A stretch of 64,000 bases of DNA from Verrucomicrobiales bacterium (GTDB lineage Bacteria > Verrucomicrobiota > Verrucomicrobiia > Verrucomicrobiales > DEV007). The notes below the pieces were generated by a model, which worked only from the letters and a program-made list of their open reading frames with translations, ran no database searches and was not told the DNA's origin. The DNA is taken from positions 16,174 to 80,173 of the forward strand of contig JARGNI010000027.1 in the NCBI GenBank assembly GCA_029213195.1. Reading direction: 5' to 3'. The translations under genes were made by a program, and so were the position numbers. Positions within the stretch are counted from its first letter, which is position 1. The number at the start of each line of letters is the position of its first letter. This document shows, one piece after another, positions 45,740-54,482 of the stretch.

Positions 45740-47194
45740 TCAGGCCAGGATATCCTTCACGATGTGGGCCTTTTCAACCCCGGTGAGCCGGACATCGAGT
45801 CCCTGTTGCTTCAGGCTGAGACGCTCGTGATTGATTCCCAGCAGGTGTAGAATGGTGGCGTTGAGATCGCGGATGTGGACGGGGTCCTCGACAATGTTGT
45901 AGCTGAAGTCGTCGGTCGTTCCATGGACCGTGCCTCCCTTGACGCCTCCGCCTGCCATCCAGACACTGAAGCAGCGGGGGTGATGGTCCCTCCCGTAGTT
46001 CGTTTTCGAGAGTCGTCCCTGGCAGTAGATCGTCCGTCCAAATTCTCCCCCCCAGACCACAAGAGTATCGTCGAGCATGCCTCGCATCTTGAGGTCCTGG
46101 ACGAGTGCCCAGCTGGGCTGGTCGACATCTCCACACTGAAGGGGGAGATCTCCGGTGAGATTCCCATGTTGATCCCAACCACGATGAAAGACCTGGGAGA
46201 AACGCACGCCTCGCTCTGCCATGCGACGGGCGAGGAGGCAGTTGTAGGCAAATGTTCCCGGAGTGGTCACGTCGGGGCCATACATGTCGAGAATCGACTT
46301 CGGTTCGGACGAGAGATCCGTCAGGTCGGGGACCGAGGATTGCATGCGAAAAGCCATTTCATACTGGGCGATTCTCGCGTGGGTTTCGGGATCGCCGACT
46401 TCGTCGAAATGCTTCTGGTTCAGCTGGCTCAATCCGTCGAGCATCGTGCGGCGAACGTCTCGATTCACTCCCTTGGGATCGGAGAGGTAGAGAACCGGGT
46501 CTCCCTGGGAACGCAGGGCCACTCCCTGGTGTTTCGAGGGAAGGAAGCCCGCTCCCCAGAGTCGCTGGTAGAGAGCCTGGGCATCGCGCTTCGCCGACCA
46601 TTTCGAGTTCAGGACGACAAATGAAGGGAGGTTTTCGTTGTCACTGCCAAGACCGTAGCTGAGCCACGCACCGAGGCTCGGATGCCCGGGGATCTGGTTG
46701 CCCGTCTGGATATAAGTGATCGCCGGATCGTGGTTGATTGCTTCCGTCCACATCGATCGGATCACCGCGATGTCATCGACCATCTTTGCCGTATGAGGCA
46801 GCAGTTCGCTGACCTCCGTTCCGGATTGCCCATGTTTCTGAAAGTCATAGATCGAAGGAGCAATCGGAAAACGCGCCTGCTTCGAGGTCATCGTCGTGAG
46901 TCTCTGGCCGTCCCGGATCTCATCGGGGAGATCCTTGTCATACCACTTTTCCATTTCCGGCTTCCGGTCCCAGAGGTCGATCTGGGAGGGCGCTCCTGAC
47001 ATGAAGAGATAGATCGCTCGCTTCGCCTTGGGGCGATGATGAAAACGACGATCGATGAGACCGCCGGTGCTCGCGGCATGGGCCGAGTCGCGACCCAGCA
47101 GCGAAGCGAGGGCGGCTCCACCGATCCCCGCCGCAGAGCTGCGAAAGAATTGGCGTCGAGTTTCGAGGGCGAGAGTTTCCTGGAGAGGGTTCAT
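45740..47194 (-). CDS. Tat-exported DUF1501 protein (second copy)
   Basis: The 484-residue protein has a Tat signal ([20 protein letters not shown]) and the DUF1501 domain: [54 protein letters not shown] and [21 protein letters not shown]. It is a divergent paralogue of the protein at 32265. It follows the second PSCyt/PSD1 gene by 131 bp, and that spacer holds eight heptamer repeats ending 6 bp before its start codon. Confidence 0.9.
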   Translation of the reverse strand: MNPLQETLALETRRQFFRSSAAGIGGAALASLLGRDSAHAASTGGLIDRRFHHRPKAKRAIYLFMSGAPSQIDLWDRKPEMEKWYDKDLPDEIRDGQRLTTMTSKQARFPIAPSIYDFQKHGQSGTEVSELLPHTAKMVDDIAVIRSMWTEAINHDPAITYIQTGNQIPGHPSLGAWLSYGLGSDNENLPSFVVLNSKWSAKRDAQALYQRLWGAGFLPSKHQGVALRSQGDPVLYLSDPKGVNRDVRRTMLDGLSQLNQKHFDEVGDPETHARIAQYEMAFRMQSSVPDLTDLSSEPKSILDMYGPDVTTPGTFAYNCLLARRMAERGVRFSQVFHRGWDQHGNLTGDLPLQCGDVDQPSWALVQDLKMRGMLDDTLVVWGGEFGRTIYCQGRLSKTNYGRDHHPRCFSVWMAGGGVKGGTVHGTTDDFSYNIVEDPVHIRDLNATILHLLGINHERLSLKQQGLDVRLTGVEKAHIVKDILA

Positions 47195-47200
47195 TTTTTG

Positions 47201-47259
<59 letters not shown>

Positions 47260-47325
47260 GGTAGAGCAAAGTCTGAAATTCTTTCCTTCTCTGCTACTTT
47301 CCTACTCCTCTCTTCTCTTCTCCTC

Positions 47326-50300
47326 CTAGTTTTTGTTGATCACTTCGTCGAGGTTGAGCATCTGGTTCGCCACCATGGTCCAGGCGGCAATTTCGGTGGC
47401 TTGTTCCGGTTTCTCGATCGGAATCGAAAACTCATCGTTCACTTCATCGACAAGAAGAGCCTGCGCTGCGGCATTGTCGCTGAGGTAGAGGTTGAGGAAC
47501 TGATCGAGTGAGTTGACGACAACCACTCTTTCTTCTTCTTCGAGAGGACGTCCGCGGAGGTACATTGCCATGATGTCGAGCCGTTCATCGCGATCCTCCG
47601 TTTCTGCGAGGACCCGCAGGGCGAGATACCGCGAAGCGCGGACATACTGAGGGTCGTTCATGAGAACGAGAGCCTGCAGTGGAGTGTTGGTCCGCTCTCG
47701 CCTCATGACACAGCTCTCGCGGTTGGGAGCATCGAAAATGGCGAGATTGGGAGGGTGCGCGGTCCGCTTCCAGAAGGAGTAGAGCGATCGACGGTGTTCG
47801 GCGGATGGTCCAAAGTCCTGGTAAAAAGTCTGGGTGTTCGAGTTCGTATACCCGACGGCTTCCCAGATCCCCCCGGGCTGGTAAGGTTTGACACTGGGTC
47901 CCCCGACACCGGTATCGAGGAGTCCGCTCGCAAAAAGGGCCTGGTCGCGGATCACTTCCGCGTCGAGTCGAAAACGAGGGCCGCGGGCGAGAAGGCGGTT
48001 TTCCGGATCGCGTTTCGTCATCTCTGCCGGAATCTGCGAAGACTGGCGGTAAGTTTCGGAAAGGACAATCGTTCGGTAGAGTTCCTTCACGTTCCAACCC
48101 GACTCAATAAAGGAGTGCGCGAGCCAGTCCAACAGTTGTGGGTGACTTGGATTCTCCCCCTGGGTTCCGAAGTCTTCCGAGGTCTTGACGAGACCGACGC
48201 CAAAGAGCTCCTGCCAGATCCGGTTTACCGTGACTCGGGCGGTGAGGGGATGTTCGGGATGAACCAGCCACCGGGCGAGGTCGAGACGATTCCTGGGCTG
48301 CTCTTCGAGGAAGGAGGGGAGAAACTCCGGAAAGGCTGGCGTTACTTCGTCGCCCTTCTGGTCATACTCGCCACGAAGAAGCATGTGCGCCTTTGCTTCC
48401 TCTCCTTTCTCCGCCATCACCAGGGTAGTGGGGACGGTGGATTCGATCTTCGAGAGTTCTGTCTCGAGCGGCGCCAGCTCGGCCAAGGCATCGCGGTGCG
48501 GGCCTTCGGCAAACACGGCAGCGAAGTGTTTCCACTGCTGCTTTTCCTTGTCGTTTCGTTTTTCGGGAGCCTTCTTCATCGCGGCACGCACGACGTAGAG
48601 CTCTCCGAGGGCTTTCATTTCGGCGTCGGTCAGTCGCTCGTCCTTTACCACGAACTCCATCAAGGTGGGCATCAGTGCTTCCCCCTGGTCCGTCCCACCG
48701 ACGAGGAGACTGGCATCAGCGACATCGAAATCGGATTCGAGCGTGTCATGCCACTCATTGATGAAGCGACTCGTCACCGGGGCGCCGTTCAGGTAGATCT
48801 GAATTCCGGCCGAGGTTCCCGAGCCATCATAGCTGAATGCGAAATGCCCACTGGATCCTGGGCGGAAGCGTCGGGTCATTCCCCGCTTGAGCACTTTGCC
48901 AGGATAGGACTCGATCAGCTCCACGACCATGCCACGATCTTCCCAGACCACCCGCCATCCGCGATCTTCCCGATCGGGATCGATGCGACTGGCGAGAACG
49001 ACGCGGCCATCCTCGCGAGGGAGCATGTAGCGAAAGGCGACGGAGAAGGCATCCTCTCGACCGAAGTCTCCGATGTTTCCAAGATCGGAGGGTTCGGCTT
49101 TCCTCCCATGGTCGAAAATCGTTGGGGACACTTCTTCGAACTTCCTCTCGCCCGGATCAAACGTCTTCAGCGCTTCGGCCGCCTTCTTCTTCACTGCGGC
49201 AATCCTGGATCGCGCGTCGGCAGCTTTTTTCTCCTGCTCTGGAGACTCGTAGACCCGAATTGACGGAGGAGAATCCTTCGCGTTTCCATCCATCCCAGGC
49301 TGGGTCGTATTGTTGAAGAAGGCGAGGAGACGGTAGAAGTCCTTCAACGTCATCGGATCGAACTTGTGATCATGACATTGCGCGCAGCCGGCAGTGAGTC
49401 CCATCCAGACCGTTCCCGTCGTAGCGACACGATCGACGGCATAGCGGACGAGGAACTCTTCTTCGATCGCTCCCCCTTCCGAAGTCGTCACGTTGCATCG
49501 ATTGAATCCCGTGGCGACCTGCTGGTCCTGGGTTGGATTGGGCAAAAGATCACCCGCGATCTGCTCGATCGTAAACTGGTCGAAGGGCATGTTCTCGTTG
49601 AAGGCCCGAACCACCCAGTCCCGGTAGGGCCACATCTCGCGGTAGTTGTCGAGGTGGAGACCGTGAGTATCGCCGTAGCGCGCAGCATCGAGCCAGTAGC
49701 GAGCACGGTGTTCACCGAAGGAACTCCGCTCGAGGAGCTCTTCGACTCGTTCTTCGTAGGCATTCGCCGAATCGTCCTCCAGGAAGCTCTTCATTTCTTC
49801 CGGCGTCGGGGGCAACCCAGTGAGATCCAGCGTGACCCGTCGGAGGAGGGTGCTTCGAGTTGCCAGCTCCGAGCGAGTCAGCCCAACCTTCTCCAGTCTT
49901 TGGTCGACGAACCAATCGATGGCAGATCCTTCGAGCGTTTCGGGAGCCGGGTTCGCAATCGGGAGGAAGGCCCAGTGCTCCTCGTAGATGGCTCCGCCCT
50001 TGATCCAGCGGGTCAGTAGATCGACCTGAGAAGAGGTCAGTTTCTTGTGGGACTCCGGGGGAGGCATGATGTCATCCGCATCGTCCGACAGGATTCGTGC
50101 AACCAGTTCGCTTGCCTCCGGGTCCCCGGGAACAATCGTGGCCAGCTCCGGATCCGTCGCACCCTCGTAGGTGTCCAATCTCAGGTCAGCCTTGCGACCG
50201 TGTTCGTCGGGGCCGTGGCAGGAGAAACAGTTGTCGGAGAGAATGGGGCGGATATCCCGATTGTAGGAGATCTCGTTGTCGGCAATCGAGGGTTCCACCG

Positions 50301-50853
50301 TGAAATTCGTGGGCGGTCGTTCCTGGGAACCCGAGCCCAGGGAGGCGAGAACGGCTCGCTCATACTGGGTTTCGGGGTCGACTTCCTCGACGGGAGGGAG
50401 GGGTTCCTCCTCACGCGGAACCTCGGTGATTTCCGCGTCACTCTCTTGCTTCGCGCCGCTCATCCAGATTCCATAGCCGATGAGGGCAATCGCAATGGCC
50501 GCAGCCACGGCGGCGACAAGTGACTTTCGTTTTCGCGGCGAGGTGCCGGGGAATTCCGCGCAATCAGGAGCTTCGTCGCCTCCCGGTTCTGGAGAAGCGT
50601 CGGTCGCAGAAGGAGGCGCAGAAAGAGAAACGACGTTCTCGGGGAGCTGGCCGGCATCGAGCACGGAACGGATTTCCGGTTCCGCCTCGAGCATCGCATG
50701 CAGCTCACAGGCTCTCACGAAAGCAGCTTCCGCCTCAGGGACTTCCTGGAGGAGCTGAGTCAATTGCGTCTGCTCATCCTCCGAGAGCGTGTTCTCGAGA
50801 AATTTCTGAATGAGCGGCTCCCAAGGGGGAGGGGATTGAGGAGTGTGCTTCAT
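47326..50853 (-). CDS. Anti-sigma-like segment, TM helix, PSCyt1, DUF1549, LamG-like, DUF1553 protein
   Basis: The 1175-residue protein begins without a signal peptide. Residues 1-65 (IQKFLENTLSEDEQTQLTQL, then AEAAFVRACELHAMLEAEPE) resemble the cytoplasmic N-terminus of FecR-type anti-sigma factors of PVC bacteria. One transmembrane helix follows at 111-130 (SLVAAVAAAIAIALIGYGIW). Outside lie a cytochrome domain (DNCFSCHGPDEHGRKADLRL, 209-213 haem), DUF1549 (TLDLTGLPPTPEEMKS, AGCAQCHDHKFDP), a concanavalin/LamG-like domain about 595-740, and DUF1553 near the C-terminus. The start overlaps the ECF sigma factor stop (ATGA), which supports the anti-sigma assignment. Confidence 0.88.
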   Translation of the reverse strand: MKHTPQSPPPWEPLIQKFLENTLSEDEQTQLTQLLQEVPEAEAAFVRACELHAMLEAEPEIRSVLDAGQLPENVVSLSAPPSATDASPEPGGDEAPDCAEFPGTSPRKRKSLVAAVAAAIAIALIGYGIWMSGAKQESDAEITEVPREEEPLPPVEEVDPETQYERAVLASLGSGSQERPPTNFTVEPSIADNEISYNRDIRPILSDNCFSCHGPDEHGRKADLRLDTYEGATDPELATIVPGDPEASELVARILSDDADDIMPPPESHKKLTSSQVDLLTRWIKGGAIYEEHWAFLPIANPAPETLEGSAIDWFVDQRLEKVGLTRSELATRSTLLRRVTLDLTGLPPTPEEMKSFLEDDSANAYEERVEELLERSSFGEHRARYWLDAARYGDTHGLHLDNYREMWPYRDWVVRAFNENMPFDQFTIEQIAGDLLPNPTQDQQVATGFNRCNVTTSEGGAIEEEFLVRYAVDRVATTGTVWMGLTAGCAQCHDHKFDPMTLKDFYRLLAFFNNTTQPGMDGNAKDSPPSIRVYESPEQEKKAADARSRIAAVKKKAAEALKTFDPGERKFEEVSPTIFDHGRKAEPSDLGNIGDFGREDAFSVAFRYMLPREDGRVVLASRIDPDREDRGWRVVWEDRGMVVELIESYPGKVLKRGMTRRFRPGSSGHFAFSYDGSGTSAGIQIYLNGAPVTSRFINEWHDTLESDFDVADASLLVGGTDQGEALMPTLMEFVVKDERLTDAEMKALGELYVVRAAMKKAPEKRNDKEKQQWKHFAAVFAEGPHRDALAELAPLETELSKIESTVPTTLVMAEKGEEAKAHMLLRGEYDQKGDEVTPAFPEFLPSFLEEQPRNRLDLARWLVHPEHPLTARVTVNRIWQELFGVGLVKTSEDFGTQGENPSHPQLLDWLAHSFIESGWNVKELYRTIVLSETYRQSSQIPAEMTKRDPENRLLARGPRFRLDAEVIRDQALFASGLLDTGVGGPSVKPYQPGGIWEAVGYTNSNTQTFYQDFGPSAEHRRSLYSFWKRTAHPPNLAIFDAPNRESCVMRRERTNTPLQALVLMNDPQYVRASRYLALRVLAETEDRDERLDIMAMYLRGRPLEEEERVVVVNSLDQFLNLYLSDNAAAQALLVDEVNDEFSIPIEKPEQATEIAAWTMVANQMLNLDEVINKN

Positions 50854-51413
50854 GAGGGAGAAGGGGCGGAAGAGGGGCTCTGGGTCTGTTTCTCGATACA
50901 CTTCTGGAGATTGGTCCGAGCTCGGAAAAGGAGTTGGGAGGCGGCGTTGGCCTTGAATCCGAGATCCTTGGCAATTTCCTGAACCGACTCGGCTTGGAGA
51001 TAGCGTCGCTCGACGACTTGTCGCTGTCGGTCGGGCAGCTGGGCCAGGCAGGTCTTGAGTGCGTTCAGCCGGGCCTCGTAGCCTGTAGACAGGGTTTCCA
51101 CCGTTTCTGCGAGCGAGTCGACGAGTTCATCACCAAAGGAAAGTCGTTCCCGTCCTCGGCTTCGTCGCCAGGTCAAGACCTCGAAATAAGCGACTCGAAG
51201 CGACCACGCCGCGAAATTGGATCCTGGAGTGAACTCGCGGGATTTCTTGAGGAGAGTCACGTTGGTCTCCTGGAGGACATCCTTCGCGGCATGCTCTTCT
51301 CCGACCAGGGCTCGGATGTAGCCTGCGAGACGCGGTTGATGTTCCGCCATCAGGTCGGCGAATTCAGACGAGCCGTGCTCGGAGGAGTGGGAGTTTTTCA
51401 CGGGGGAAGCCAT
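50850..51413 (-). CDS. ECF-type RNA polymerase sigma factor
   Basis: The 187-residue sigma-70-family ECF factor of the PVC type has region 2 (FADLMAEHQPRLAGYIRALV, AAKDVLQETNVTLLKKSREF, NFAAWSLRVAYFEVLTWRRS) and region 4 (CLAQLPDRQRQVVERRYLQA, SVQEIAKDLGFKANAASQLL, FRARTNLQKCIEKQ). It would direct transcription of a small regulon, possibly including its own operon. The ATG at 51413 is preferred. Upstream in-frame codons (to 51464) would read through a run of ten C. The downstream gene starts within its stop codon. Confidence 0.9.
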   Translation of the reverse strand: MASPVKNSHSSEHGSSEFADLMAEHQPRLAGYIRALVGEEHAAKDVLQETNVTLLKKSREFTPGSNFAAWSLRVAYFEVLTWRRSRGRERLSFGDELVDSLAETVETLSTGYEARLNALKTCLAQLPDRQRQVVERRYLQAESVQEIAKDLGFKANAASQLLFRARTNLQKCIEKQTQSPSSAPSPS

Positions 51414-51414
51414 T

Positions 51415-51424
51415 GGGGGGGGGG
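51415..51424. repeat. Homopolymer tract (ten G on plus strand)
   Basis: Ten consecutive G on the plus strand, thus ten C in the sigma factor message, separated from its ATG by a single A. The tract occupies the place of the ribosome binding site. Slippage would change leader spacing or, if translation starts upstream, the reading frame. Confidence 0.9.
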
Positions 51425-51582
51425 AAAGGAAACCAAGACCTTCCCAAGCGAAAACTCCGAACAAACGAAGAATCTTACGCTTTCGTCAAAATTTCCCACA
51501 TTTCCCCTTGAAAACCACTCCGTGAGCGCGCAAATTCGCCGTCCGTTCGCGACGACAGTTGAGGACGTGAAATTCTACAAAT

Positions 51583-51657
51583 TCCTCTGTAGCTCAGCGG
51601 TAGAGCGGGTGGCTGTTAACCACTAGGTCGTTGGTTCGAATCCAACCGGAGGAGCCA
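51583..51657 (+). tRNA. tRNA-Asn (GTT)
   Basis: This is a complete 75-nt tRNA with encoded CCA. The acceptor arm TCCTCTG/CGGAGGA has one G-U pair. The D arm is AGCTCAGCGGTAGAGC. The anticodon stem GGTGG/CCACT encloses loop CTGTTAA with anticodon GTT, and the T arm TTGGTTCGAATCCAA is standard. Its 3' half serves as an integration site: a copy lies at 53813-53849. Confidence 0.95.
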
Positions 51658-51660
51658 TTT
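51624..51660 (+). repeat. Left att-like repeat (3' end of tRNA-Asn)
   Basis: This 37-bp segment from the anticodon arm to just past CCA is repeated at 53813-53849 with two mismatches. Both copies are followed closely by the same kind of inverted repeat (TGAGT-N4-ACTCA at 51679-51692). This is the signature of tRNA-targeting integration. Confidence 0.8.
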
Positions 51661-51755
51661 TAAATGGCTTAAAATCAATGAGTTATGACTCACGAATGTC
51701 TTCAGGAAGGGCTGCGTAGACATGTATTGTAGACACTGGTTGAGCCTCGGGAATC

Positions 51756-53014
51756 TGGTCCGCCTTGAATGATAGTCTGGGACCTTATAGAAAGGATCCA
51801 GAAAATGAAAGGCAAGCGCCACACCACGGAAGAAAGAATCCGCATCCTGCGGAAAGCAGACGGAGGAAAGAGCATCCTCGACGTCTGCCGAGAGCACAAC
51901 ATAAGCGAGCAAACCTTCCACCGCTGGAAGCGCGAGTTCGGCATGATGGAAGTCAGCCAGGCCAAGCGGCTCAGGGAGTTGGAAAGAGAGAATGCTCGCC
52001 TCAAGAAGATCGTGGCCGACCAGGTCCTCGGGATGGAGATCCTGCAGGAAGCGTTGGAAAAAAAGCTGTGAGCCCGGGGCACAAGCGGCAGGTCGCCGAG
52101 GGTTTCGTCGAGAAGCGACGATGCACACAGAGACAGGCCTGCCGCTACTTTCGCCTGCACCGTTCGACCATGCGCTACGAGGCCCGGGAGCCGGACGCGT
52201 GGATGATGCGCCTCCGGGCGGCGGTGCGGCGTGTCTCGGGCGAACACAGCCAGTGGGGCTACGAGAAGATCACCCGGCTTCTCCAGAACGAGGGTTGGCA
52301 GGTCGGCAAGCGCCTGGTGCAACGACTACGGCGTGAAATGGGACTTCGGGTTCCGAAGCGGAAACCAAGGCGGCGTCGAAGGGGAACGAGCACCGGATTG
52401 CCGACAAAGGCAACGCATCGGGGGCATGTCTGGACCTGGGACTTTGTTCACGACCGCACTGTCCGTGGAGGGCGGCTAAAGATGCTGACGATCGTCGACG
52501 AGTTCACCCGCGAGAACCACCTCATTCACGTGGATCGCCGAATCCGCTCCTGCGACGTCCGTCGGCAGTTGGAGCGGTTGATCCGCATCCACGGAGCGCC
52601 GGAGCACATTCGGAGTGACAACGGGAGCGAGTTCATTCACGGAGAGCTCCAAGCGTGGCTGAAGGAAACCGGAATCAAGACGCTCTACATTGACCCCGGG
52701 CGCCCCTGGCAGAACGGGTTCATCGAGAGCTTCCATTCCCGGTTCCGGGCCGAGTGCCTCGACCGGGAGCAACTCTGGACGCTGTCCGAGGCACGCGTGG
52801 TCATCGAGGACTGGCGGCGAGAATACAACGAGAAGAGGCCTCACAAGAGTCTTCGCTTGGAGACCCCGAAGGCCTTCGCGATGGCGGCCAGTCAAGCTGC
52901 GGCCTCCGGTCGGGCTACGCCCTCCCTGCGTCCGCAGCTTGACATCACGTCGCTCGTGGAGCGATACTTCAACCCCAATACGAACCCTACCAGACTATCA
53001 TACTTGGTGGGCCA
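51756..53014 (+). mobile_element. IS3-family insertion sequence
   Basis: The element carries two overlapping transposase frames. Imperfect 25-bp terminal inverted repeats (51756-51780 and 52990-53014; 20 of 25 identical, with ATGATAGTCTGG inside both) bound it. No clear target duplication flanks the ends; TCGGG occurs at 51747-51751 and 53017-53021, 2-4 bp outside, and may be one. The element lies between the two att-like repeats at tRNA-Asn. Confidence 0.85.
51805..52071 (+). CDS. IS3-family transposase OrfA (helix-turn-helix subunit)
   Basis: This 88-residue protein has the OrfA helix-turn-helix (KRHTTEERIRILRKADGG, SILDVCREHNISEQTFHRWK) and a C-terminal leucine-zipper-like helix (LRELERENARLKKIV). 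It binds the IS ends and supplies the N-terminus of the fusion transposase. Near its 3' end A-AAA-AAG (52059-52065) lies in the phase required for -1 frameshifting into OrfB. Its stop overlaps the possible GTG start of OrfB. Confidence 0.9.
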   Translation: MKGKRHTTEERIRILRKADGGKSILDVCREHNISEQTFHRWKREFGMMEVSQAKRLRELERENARLKKIVADQVLGMEILQEALEKKL

Positions 53015-53024
53015 GTTCGGGTGA
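52068..53024 (+). CDS. IS3-family transposase OrfB (DDE integrase)
   Basis: This 318-residue product (or the C-terminal part of an OrfAB fusion) has an N-terminal HTH_21 region (TRLLQNEGWQVGKRLVQRL) and an rve integrase core. The acidic residues are in WTWDFVHDRTV (D), IRSDNGSEFIHG (D) and GFIESFHSRFRAECL (E). It ends YNEKRPHKSLRLETP. The GTG at 52068 overlaps the OrfA stop, but frameshifting at the A7G site is the usual route. The frame runs through the right inverted repeat, and its TGA (53022-53024) lies 10 bp outside the repeat. Confidence 0.9.
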   Translation: MSPGHKRQVAEGFVEKRRCTQRQACRYFRLHRSTMRYEAREPDAWMMRLRAAVRRVSGEHSQWGYEKITRLLQNEGWQVGKRLVQRLRREMGLRVPKRKPRRRRRGTSTGLPTKATHRGHVWTWDFVHDRTVRGGRLKMLTIVDEFTRENHLIHVDRRIRSCDVRRQLERLIRIHGAPEHIRSDNGSEFIHGELQAWLKETGIKTLYIDPGRPWQNGFIESFHSRFRAECLDREQLWTLSEARVVIEDWRREYNEKRPHKSLRLETPKAFAMAASQAAASGRATPSLRPQLDITSLVERYFNPNTNPTRLSYLVGQFG

Positions 53025-53629
53025 CTCGACCATGACCGTTCAGTTGAACATGCTGTGATCTTTCCCTCGGTGCCTTGGGGAGTGATATCGCCCACTACAT
53101 GAGCGGCGTCGAAATCCGGTTCTCCTCCAGATTCCAACGCCTTCAATTCTTCCTCAAGCAAGTTAAACCGGGTTGCCATCGGGCTGGGGCCCTTTGATGG
53201 ATCGTGGACCATGCCTGATTCAAACTCTGCACTCATCGCTTGAACTGTTTCCTTCAACTGGTCCTTCAACGTTTTGCGTTGAGCAGCCTGTTCAGGATTG
53301 AGTTTGCGAGGAAGTTCAGACACTTCGATGCCTTCTGCATGAATCCGTCCTGGGCCGCCACCAAGCCGCTCGAGGCTACCCGGCATTAGCAACACTCGCA
53401 CGGGATTCGGCCCGTCCGTGGCGGTGGGCTTGCCATCGCAAAGTCCCAAGGAGCCGCCCGAGTGAAAATCGATTACATCTACCTCAAAAAGCTCTACTTC
53501 ATCAAAATCAGGATCGCTTTCCCCATCCTCCGAGGAAGCAATGCCGGGTTCCATGATCCGAACCGAAAGCTCACCACCATATTCTCGTCGAATCCCCTCT
53601 AACTTGTGAATTAGCTCGTTGACCTTCAT
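53015..53629 (-). pseudogene. Hypothetical protein truncated by the IS element
   Basis: No known family is recognised. The frame begins MKVNELIHKLEGIRREYGG at 53629 and has an acidic stretch (EDGESDPDFDEVELFEVDV). A charged helix (RKLNPEQAAQRKTLKDQLKE) follows, and then it runs into the right end of the IS. Translation would continue into IS sequence to 52892, giving a chimeric tail (ending GRREGVARPEAAA), so the natural C-terminus is lost. No matching remainder is seen on the other side of the IS. Confidence 0.55.
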
Positions 53630-53812
53630 TGGGGCAGAGTATTGCCCGGACAACGGGTTTTCAACCTTGCCTCCAACCGTTCAGATATCAGTTTGCAGCT
53701 ACCCCTCTAGCAGCCCAATGCCACACGCTTTTGTAGACACTTATTGTGTCCCAGTAAATCCCACCCTGGAAAGAACCCTGTAAAACATTGGTTATAAACG
53801 AGTTATGAGGAA

Positions 53813-53849
53813 TAGGTCGTTGGTTCAAATTCAACCGGAGGAGCCATTT
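53813..53849 (+). repeat. Right att-like repeat (partial tRNA-Asn copy)
   Basis: 35 of 37 bases match 51624-51660, with G to A and C to T changes in the T loop and stem, so it is a remnant, not a tRNA gene. It is followed by TGAGT-TGCG-ACTCA at 53869-53882, the same inverted-repeat design seen after the intact tRNA. Together they delimit a 2.2-kb insertion. Confidence 0.8.
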
Positions 53850-53859
53850 CTGCGAAGCG

Positions 53860-54342
53860 TCAAATTGCAGTGAGTTGCGACTCAAATTCAAACTCCAAAA
53901 TGGGTGGCGGGTCCCCACCAAAGATTGGGGACTGTTCTATTTTTAACCGCACTCCGCGATGACTCTCAAGCGATAGTTGTCGAAGTTTTTGAAGCCGTAG
54001 GCACGCCTCTGTATGAGTTTCATCTTTCGATGGAAGCTCCCGCGGCCGCGGGATGATGCCGTTGCTTTTGCTGAAGCGCCACATGCAGACGATGGCCTCG
54101 TCCCAGTTGGCGAGGGTTCTGGCGAGAGTGACGATGGGAGCGAGGCCGCTAGCCTTGAGCGTTTCGATAAGTTCGAGGAGCTGAGGGATCAGTTTGCCGC
54201 GTTTGGAATCGTAGGCGGTAACCAGGAAGTGTCCTTCGTCGATTTCCACTACGTAGCCTTCTACCTGTGGGCCAGCTATGCTGTTGCAGCCTGAAAAGGT
54301 CATGATCAGGGCGAAAAGAAGCATGAATTTTCTCGATCTCAT
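53860..54342 (-). CDS. Hypothetical lipoprotein
   Basis: The 160-residue product has a lipoprotein signal (RSRKFMLLFALIMTFSGCNS; lipobox FSGC, Cys near residue 19). The mature part begins AGPQVEGYVVEIDEGHFLVT, a small beta region, followed by helices (LIPQLLELIETLKASGLAPI). No family is recognised. The C-terminus reaches into the flank of the right att-like repeat and may have been altered by the integration. The ATG at 54342 gives the lipoprotein signal; the frame is open further upstream. Confidence 0.55.
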   Translation of the reverse strand: MRSRKFMLLFALIMTFSGCNSIAGPQVEGYVVEIDEGHFLVTAYDSKRGKLIPQLLELIETLKASGLAPIVTLARTLANWDEAIVCMWRFSKSNGIIPRPRELPSKDETHTEACLRLQKLRQLSLESHRGVRLKIEQSPIFGGDPPPILEFEFESQLTAI

Positions 54343-54482
54343 GACGGGACGACACCGCCGGGAAGGCTTTCTCAGCATATTCTTGCGAAAGCCCTTGTTC
54401 GCCAATTGCGGCACTCTTTCGTGTGATCTACCGCCACATCTTTTGCCTTTGCGTGGAGGCGAGCAGTGACTAGTCTGCCCGA

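Noticed and set aside
53688..53921. Minus-strand frame containing KWLLRLNLNQRP
   Set aside because: This peptide is the antisense translation of the tRNA-Asn 3' end (the classic WLLRLDSNQRPSG artefact); the same occurs at 51616-52128. It marks att repeats, not a protein.
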